In this document: piece by piece, positions 59,675-64,000 of the stretch
How the letters are laid out: each line of letters begins with the position of its first letter
Position numbering within the stretch: the stretch's first letter is position 1
Source: Thermomicrobiales bacterium
GTDB lineage: Bacteria; Chloroflexota; Chloroflexia; Thermomicrobiales; UBA6265
Direction of reading: 5' to 3'
Length of the DNA stretch: 64,000 nt
Assembly: GCA_041390825.1 (NCBI GenBank)
Contig: JAWKPF010000015.1
Coordinates: 57,632-121,631 of the forward strand
Notes under the pieces: generated by a model
Seen by the model: the letters and a program-made list of their open reading frames with translations, nothing else
What the model was told of the DNA's origin: nothing
Database searches by the model: none
Program-made: the position numbers and the translations under genes

Positions 59675-60879
59675 CTAGAAATCGGTGCTGCCTGCGGCGA
59701 TCGCGCCGAGCAACGCGAGAATCTCGGTCGCATGGCCTTCATCGATGATGCCCGCGGAATAGGCCGCCACCGCGCGGGGCCCGGAATCGAGGAAGAGGAT
59801 CCCGGTGTCGTTGACCGCGCCGGTCAGATTGCCTGGTTTGTCTGCCACCGGAATGTCCCACAGATACGCCGGCAGCCGGTCGCGAATCGTGTTGTTGAGC
59901 AGGATGTCCACGATCTGCTCGCTCACCCAATGCGAAATCACCGTGCCGTTGATCAGTCCCACCTGATACACCGCCATGTCATACGGGGTCGACACGACCC
60001 CATCCCTCTTCCTCGTATGACTCCGGATGATGCAGGACATGACCAGGATCGATGTCCTCCTGGGAGGAATCGGCCCCGGCCTGTGGCGGCCAATAGGGCA
60101 ATCCTCAGTAGGGATTCGCGAAGAGATAGGTTTGGGTCATACCGATCTCATGCGCGGTCTGGTTGAGCGCGTCTGGCGTGGTGAGCGGCCAGCAGGGTGA
60201 GCGCGTTGACATTGCTGGACCAGGCTCCGACCGCAAACAACAGCTCGCCGATCGGCTTGTAGCTTCGGCACGCCCCCAGAGGAAGTACATGTCTCCCCCG
60301 GCTCTTGTCGAAGAGCGCCGGATCGAGATAGACCTCCTGGATCGAGCGAAAGCTCGCCCTGCTCGACCTCGCTTCAGGATGTCTGCTGCGAGCACGACTT
60401 TGTACGTGCTGGCCGTCACCAGAATGGGTGCGGCTGTTGTACGACGACACGATGTAGCCATCGGCTTCCATCACGACGAAGCTGTAGACACCCTCCCTGG
60501 CCGGAGAGAAGGTCATTCGCGGCCGCCTGTTCGGCGGACTCTGCCGACAGCCATCTGGCGTTGGCGTGGGAAGCGGAGTCGGAGTATTGGTGGCAGTGGG
60601 AATTGGGGTGATGATGGGAGTGACGATCGCGGGCATGGTGGGCGATTCATACGCCGGCGCAGCAGCGATGACATCACCCGAATCAGGCGCATCAGAACGC
60701 GAGCAGGCAGACAACACCAAGCTCAGCAGCAGGATCGCCACTGAGGTCACCAACCATGGGTTTGCTTGCAGGCGTGTTCGCCGGCGCGGGACACCGAGCA
60801 TTGCGCCACCATCGGCCCGATGCCTCAGCGCGCGCGGTTTCGGGGCCGCGCTCGACGGATGGCATTCGGGGTCCATCAT
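59675..60879 (-). CDS. Class A beta-lactamase-like serine hydrolase, lipoprotein, paralogue (frame-disrupted)
   Basis: Starts near ATG 60879 (alternatives 60876 and 60801). It has a basic N-terminus, hydrophobic stretch and lipobox LSAC (LLLSLVLSACSRSD), then a Thr/Pro linker (PIPTATNTPTPLPTPTP). Fragments: GVYSFVVMEADGYIVSSYNS, VTASTYKVVLAADIL (catalytic STYK), SSNVNALTLL (SxN), LNQTAHEIGMTQTYLFANPY, YDMAVYQVGLINGTVISHWV, VADKPGNLTGAVNDTGILFL (KPG where class A enzymes have KTG) and HATEILALLGAIAAG. The first frame break from the right edge is near 60,550. It is 120 bases upstream of its paralogue, so they are probably co-transcribed. Confidence 0.8.
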
Positions 60880-61051
60880 CGAACAATTTCTGCTTCGATT
60901 ATACCGGACGAACGCGAGAAATGCGCCCTCGAAATCGTGACGATGCGTCACCTGGGACACGCCGTCAACCAGCGTTCGTACGCAGTGAATCAACGATCAT
61001 TCAGCTGCAGCTCGCTCGCGAGGTGACTCCTGGGAATGCCGCAGCCGCTGG

Positions 61052-61858
61052 CTATTTGACACCACGCACGGTGAGCGCCCGGATCGGGAGACGGAATGCC
61101 GCGCTCTCGCCCGGAGCGAGCTCGGCGCGCAGCCGTTCCCGCAGCCGAGCCTGGGCATCGTGCGGCAGCCCGAGCAGGAACCTGCTGGCGGGTCCGTAGC
61201 CCGCCAGGAAGGGGGTCCAGTAGTCGTCGAAGTCGACAAACTCTGCGTCGAATTCGATGGCGCCCGTTTCGACGGCGTTGAGCTCGGCGGACTGGAAGAG
61301 CCGCAAGAGTCGAACGGGATCGCAGATGGGATAGACCGTGCGTTCGTCGACGGAAGCTGCTCCATCTGGATCGATGGCGGAAGCTGCTTCCCAGAACTTC
61401 GCGCGGGGCGCGAACCCACCCGTATAGTCCCAGACATAGGCTCCCACCGCGCCGCCACGGCGAGCGGCACGCAGCATCTCCCGAACCGCGCTCAACTGGC
61501 CAGCCGCGGACAAAACGTTGATGACCAGGCCGGAAACGACGGCGTCGTATTGATTGGAAGCGACCGGAAGCGCGCGCGCGTCCCCAACTTCATAACGCAC
61601 GCGCGCATCCTCGATCTGTCGCCGGGCGTAGGCGATATAGGTCGAAGAGGGATCGACTCCCACAATCTCCTTCGGCTGCTCGACATCGAGCACCGCCTGG
61701 ATCAACGCGCCGGTACCACACCCGACATCGAGCCAACGACCGTTCTTCCCAGCATCGAGCCAATCGAGAAAACGAGGCGCCACCATGCGGCTCCATCGTC
61801 CGGTCAATGGCTCATACGCTTCGCCGGCGGTGGCAAGCTGAGTCGGATTCTGGTTCAC
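61052..61858 (-). CDS. Class I SAM-dependent methyltransferase
   Basis: 268 residues, uninterrupted. Motif I is RWLDVGCGTGALIQAVLDV; EIVGVDPSSTYIAYARRQ holds the acidic ribose-binding residue; VGDARALPVASNQYDAVVSG is motif III/IV; GGAVGAYVWDYTGG is post-IV. GGGAGG precedes the GTG start at 61858. It resembles UbiE/ArsM-like small-molecule methyltransferases; the substrate is unknown. It is divergent from the VOC gene and is the first intact gene to the right of the damaged tract. Confidence 0.87.
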   Translation of the reverse strand: MNQNPTQLATAGEAYEPLTGRWSRMVAPRFLDWLDAGKNGRWLDVGCGTGALIQAVLDVEQPKEIVGVDPSSTYIAYARRQIEDARVRYEVGDARALPVASNQYDAVVSGLVINVLSAAGQLSAVREMLRAARRGGAVGAYVWDYTGGFAPRAKFWEAASAIDPDGAASVDERTVYPICDPVRLLRLFQSAELNAVETGAIEFDAEFVDFDDYWTPFLAGYGPASRFLLGLPHDAQARLRERLRAELAPGESAAFRLPIRALTVRGVK

Positions 61859-62005
61859 CGTAACGGGCCTCCCGGCCGAGAATCGATTTCGATTCGGTCA
61901 ATGTAGCAGAGAGCGGCGCACCGGAAACGCTTGACAGACGCGAACATCAGTTCTACGGTTGCTCCACAATGCGCGTCCCGCCGAGATTGGTAGACTGGAG
62001 ACACC

Positions 62006-62404
62006 ATGAGTGACGTCCGATTCGGCTATACGATCGTCTATGTTCCCGAGGTTCAGGCCGCGCTCGACTTCTATGCGCGCGCATTTGGATTCGAGCCCGG
62101 CTTTGTATCGCCGGATGGCTCCTACGGCGAACTGCAGACCGGGTCGACCACGCTTTCGTTCGCCTCGGAAGCGCTTGGAGAGTCCCATTTCGCCCATGGC
62201 TTCCTGCGTCATTCTTTGGCAAATCCGCCATTTGGCACCGAACTTGCCTTTACGACACCCGATGTCGACGCCACCGTGGCTTCGGCGCTGGATGCCGGCG
62301 CGCATCTCCTGGTTCCCGCGGAACTGAAGCCGTGGGGACAGACGGTTGCCTGGGTGCGCGATCCGCATGGTGTATTGATCGAAATTTGCACGCCGATCGG
62401 GTAG
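62006..62404 (+). CDS. VOC-family protein (glyoxalase/extradiol-type fold)
   Basis: 132 residues, intact. The first module is FGYTIVYVPEVQAALDFYAR with AFGFEPGF; the second is ELAFTTPDVDATVASALDAG, ending WVRDPHGVLIEICTPIG with the family's terminal Glu ligand. GGAG precedes the ATG by five bases. It resembles lactoylglutathione-lyase-like or bleomycin-resistance-like proteins; the substrate is unknown. The DUF6941 gene starts 28 bases on, so the two are probably co-transcribed. Confidence 0.87.
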   Translation: MSDVRFGYTIVYVPEVQAALDFYARAFGFEPGFVSPDGSYGELQTGSTTLSFASEALGESHFAHGFLRHSLANPPFGTELAFTTPDVDATVASALDAGAHLLVPAELKPWGQTVAWVRDPHGVLIEICTPIG

Positions 62405-62432
62405 TCGAGCCCGAACGATTCGAGGGGGACCT

Positions 62433-62864
62433 GTGCCGCGCGTCGATTGTCTGTTGCTCGTCGATTCGGCGCAGGTTGCCAATGGCAAACTCTATGTCCT
62501 TGGCGGTGGCTGGGCTCGCTTGACGACCACGCAGGCGCCCGTCACGCGCAGCTTCGAGACGGCCATTCGGGTCGTGGTCCCCTGGACGGAAACCAACCGG
62601 CCGCATGCGTTGGAACTTCAACTGGAGAACGAAGACGGTCAGGCGTTGCTGGAGCAACCCGTAAAAGCGGAAATCCGCGTCGGGCGCCCAGCATCTTTGA
62701 AAGATGGCACCGATCAGGTGGTGCCGCTTGCGCTGCGCCTTGGTCCAGCCACACTCGAACGGGAAGGACGGTTTGCCGTGATCGTGCGCTGCGAAGGTGA
62801 AGAAATCGCCCGCACCGCATTCGATCTGGTCTTGAACCGGCCGCAGCCAGCTGCGATGGGGTGA
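62433..62864 (+). CDS. DUF6941-like protein
   Basis: 143 residues from GTG 62433, with GAGGGGG four bases upstream. The pattern CLLLVDSAQVANGKLYVLGG, GWARLTTTQAPVTRSFETAI and VVPWTETNRPHALELQLENE, DGQAL matches the small beta-rich DUF6941 proteins common in actinobacteria and Chloroflexota. These are typically ~130-150 residues and of unknown function. No signal peptide or membrane segment. It follows the VOC gene by 28 bases. Confidence 0.75.
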   Translation: MPRVDCLLLVDSAQVANGKLYVLGGGWARLTTTQAPVTRSFETAIRVVVPWTETNRPHALELQLENEDGQALLEQPVKAEIRVGRPASLKDGTDQVVPLALRLGPATLEREGRFAVIVRCEGEEIARTAFDLVLNRPQPAAMG

Positions 62865-62879
62865 GGGAGGGGTGCTGGG

Positions 62880-62905
62880 GGCCGGAGTCCGGAGTCCGGA
62901 GAACG
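62880..62905. repeat. Dispersed intergenic element, copy 2
   Basis: GGCCGGAGTCCGGAG-TCCGGAG-AACG, the same element as at 10954-10980 but with one extra TCCGGAG unit. It lies 16 bases after the DUF6941 stop, in the gap between convergent genes. Confidence 0.5.
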
Positions 62906-62990
62906 TTTGCTGGCGTGAGGCCGTGAGAATGTGGGTGTGTCAGGCCGAGTCAATATGCTCAGCTGTTCGCGACGGCAAGGGATGAGTTGT

Positions 62991-63467
62991 TCAGGATTCG
63001 GGGAGCGAGCTCAGGTGTTTTTCGAAATGCCGGTCGTCGTCCCAGACGCCGAGCTCGGTGAAACCTGTGGCGAGATAGAGCGCGATGGCGTCGGTCCAAT
63101 CATGGGTGGTTTCGCAGACGAGTCGGCAATAGCCGCGAGCACGGGCAGCAGCTTCGAGTTGCGCGACCAGGCGTTTGCCGAGTCCCTGGCCACGTGCGGA
63201 CTTGGCGACGCTCATGCGGACGATGCGGCCCGTTTCGGCATCTTCCCGCAGCAATCCGGCTGTGCCGACGATGACGCCCAAAGGGTCTTCGGCAACAAAG
63301 AAATCGGCTGACTCGGGAGGATAGTGGGCGGCAATGTCGTCCACATCTGGGTTGAGTGTTTCGTCGATGAAACCCCAATGCTCGCCCAACCCGGTAAGGA
63401 TGAGCGCGCGGGCGGCAACCTGATCGTCCGGCCGAAATCGGCGAATAGTGGCGAGCGTCTGACTCAT
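62991..63467 (-). CDS. GNAT-family N-acetyltransferase
   Basis: 158 residues, intact. It has the full acetyl-CoA signature: VGTAGLLREDAETGRIVRMS, VAKSARGQGLGKRLVAQLEA (R/QxxGxG/A loop), and the closing ALYLATGFTELGVWDD. Start ATG 63467 overlaps the stop of the upstream small membrane gene as ATGA, so translation is coupled. The longer frame upstream crosses that gene and is not used. The amine substrate is unknown. Confidence 0.88.
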   Translation of the reverse strand: MSQTLATIRRFRPDDQVAARALILTGLGEHWGFIDETLNPDVDDIAAHYPPESADFFVAEDPLGVIVGTAGLLREDAETGRIVRMSVAKSARGQGLGKRLVAQLEAAARARGYCRLVCETTHDWTDAIALYLATGFTELGVWDDDRHFEKHLSSLPES

Positions 63468-63733
63468 AACCCTGGAATCGCCCAGCCGACCAGACGCGCG
63501 ATCAGCATGACAAAGGCGCACAGCCCGAGAACGAAGATGATCCCGACGATCAATAGCGTGGCGGAGAGCCCGAGGCAACACCCGCCTCCACCAGAAGACG
63601 TGTAGACGCGCCCGGTGAACTGCGGCGGCGGCATGGACTGCGACGGGGGCGGCTCGGCATCGTCGATCGGCTGCTCGCGCACATCGATGACACGATAGTC
63701 CTCGACCTCGATGATCTCGCGCTGATCCGACAC
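63464..63733 (-). CDS. Small single-TM protein, coupled to the acetyltransferase
   Basis: 89 residues from GTG 63733 with AGGGAG eight bases upstream. The N-terminal half is acidic and Pro-rich (IIEVEDYRVIDVREQPIDDA; PPPSQSMPPPQFTG). A GGGGCC stretch follows, then a hydrophobic helix (LSATLLIVGIIFVLGLCAFV) and LIARLVGWAIPGL, possibly a second short membrane segment. Its stop overlaps the next start. Function unknown. It lies ~67 bases downstream of mnmE on the same strand. Confidence 0.65.
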   Translation of the reverse strand: MSDQREIIEVEDYRVIDVREQPIDDAEPPPSQSMPPPQFTGRVYTSSGGGGCCLGLSATLLIVGIIFVLGLCAFVMLIARLVGWAIPGL

Positions 63734-63799
63734 CGTTTCGCTCCCTGTGACGCCGGCGCGCTGTCAGTCGCCGATCGGGTGAAGTGTAGTCTGGTGGAG

Positions 63800-64000
63800 C
63801 TATTTCCCAATGCAGAAGCGGCTGAAGATCTCGGCAAGCACAGCGTCGTCGACAGCTTCGCCAGTGACCTCGCCGATCGCATGCAGAGCAGCACGAACGT
63901 CTGAGGCCATCAGGTCGAGTGGGAAACCGGCTGAACGGGTATCGGATGCGAGCTGAAGATGCTCGAGCGCGCGTTCGACCGCCCACTGTTGGCGAGCGTT
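63800..64000 (-). CDS. mnmE: tRNA modification GTPase MnmE, C-terminal 66 residues (5' end outside window)
   Basis: The minus-strand frame is open from the window edge to TAG at 63800-63802. It reads ARQQWAVERALEHLQLASDT, then FPLDLMASDVRAALHAIGEV, TGEAVDDAVLAEIFSRFCIG and a final Lys. The end FSRFCIGK with its terminal Cys motif is diagnostic of MnmE, which with MnmG makes the 5-aminomethyl-type modification of wobble U34. The GTPase domain lies beyond the window. No start codon is present here because the gene continues past base 64000. Confidence 0.93.
   Translation of the reverse strand, partial: NARQQWAVERALEHLQLASDTRSAGFPLDLMASDVRAALHAIGEVTGEAVDDAVLAEIFSRFCIGK

Noticed and set aside
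26510..60550. Mass pseudogenisation or programmed frameshifting as the cause of broken genes
   Set aside because: The tract includes smc and gltX, has sharp edges, and the breaks have no slippery-site pattern. Sequence error explains all of it more simply.

Overview
GC-rich DNA (my estimate by eye is low-to-mid 60s % GC) from one bacterial chromosome. The gene content suggests a monoderm Chloroflexota, probably Thermomicrobia-like: STAND/LuxR regulators, an F420-type LLM oxidoreductase, enolase-superfamily dehydratases, a CaiB-type CoA transferase, a DUF6941 protein and many secreted proteins with Thr/Pro 'TPTPTNT' linkers and LPxTG-like C-termini. This placement is inference; there is no rRNA or other taxonomic marker. 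I saw no tRNA, CRISPR array, transposase, integrase or phage gene.

Layout. (1) 1-3.4 kb: two tandem STAND/LuxR regulators (first cut by the window edge) and a small membrane protein. (2) 3.4-12.7 kb: a zinc-ribbon/TolB-propeller membrane protein, VOC protein, methyltransferase, FAD oxidoreductase, galactonate-dehydratase-like enzyme, a large secreted three-domain protein, a MidA-type methyltransferase and an unknown protein. (3) 12.7-23.5 kb: a surface protein with a variant sorting signal, a von Willebrand A protein, a MerR regulator with a consensus promoter carrying an operator-like dyad, a CoA-transferase/mycothiol-type pair, a second enolase-superfamily gene, a secreted protein, a third LuxR regulator and a coupled pair of YtxH-like proteins. 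(4) 23.6-27.2 kb: smc. (5) 27.2-56 kb: an accessory region rich in exported proteins: two LPxTG proteins (thrombospondin type 3; prealbumin-like), a META-domain protein, an SH3b-repeat protein, a GH114 hydrolase and a very large Cys/Tyr-rich protein with about a dozen 379-bp repeats. Between them lie an amino acid permease, sulfurtransferase, gltX, acetyltransferase, LLM oxidoreductase, class III aminotransferase and cupin. (6) 56-61 kb: DinB protein, ABC-F ATPase and two tandem class A beta-lactamase-like lipoproteins. (7) 61-64 kb: methyltransferase, VOC, DUF6941, acetyltransferase, a small membrane protein and the C-terminus of mnmE at the edge.

Data quality dominates interpretation. From about 26.5 kb (inside smc) to about 60.5 kb every recognisable long gene, including the normally essential smc and gltX, is broken by single-base indels, mostly missing bases, whereas genes on both sides are intact. 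I read this as unpolished long-read sequence, not pseudogenisation. Genes in that tract are annotated across the breaks, so their ends are approximate and their exact protein sequences cannot be trusted.

Functionally, the left third is housekeeping and catabolism (two MR/MLE-type dehydratases, an amine/amino-acid oxidase, a CoA transferase) with several one-component regulators. The middle is best seen as a cell-surface island whose products would be exported, and in at least two cases sortase-anchored, although no sortase is in the window.
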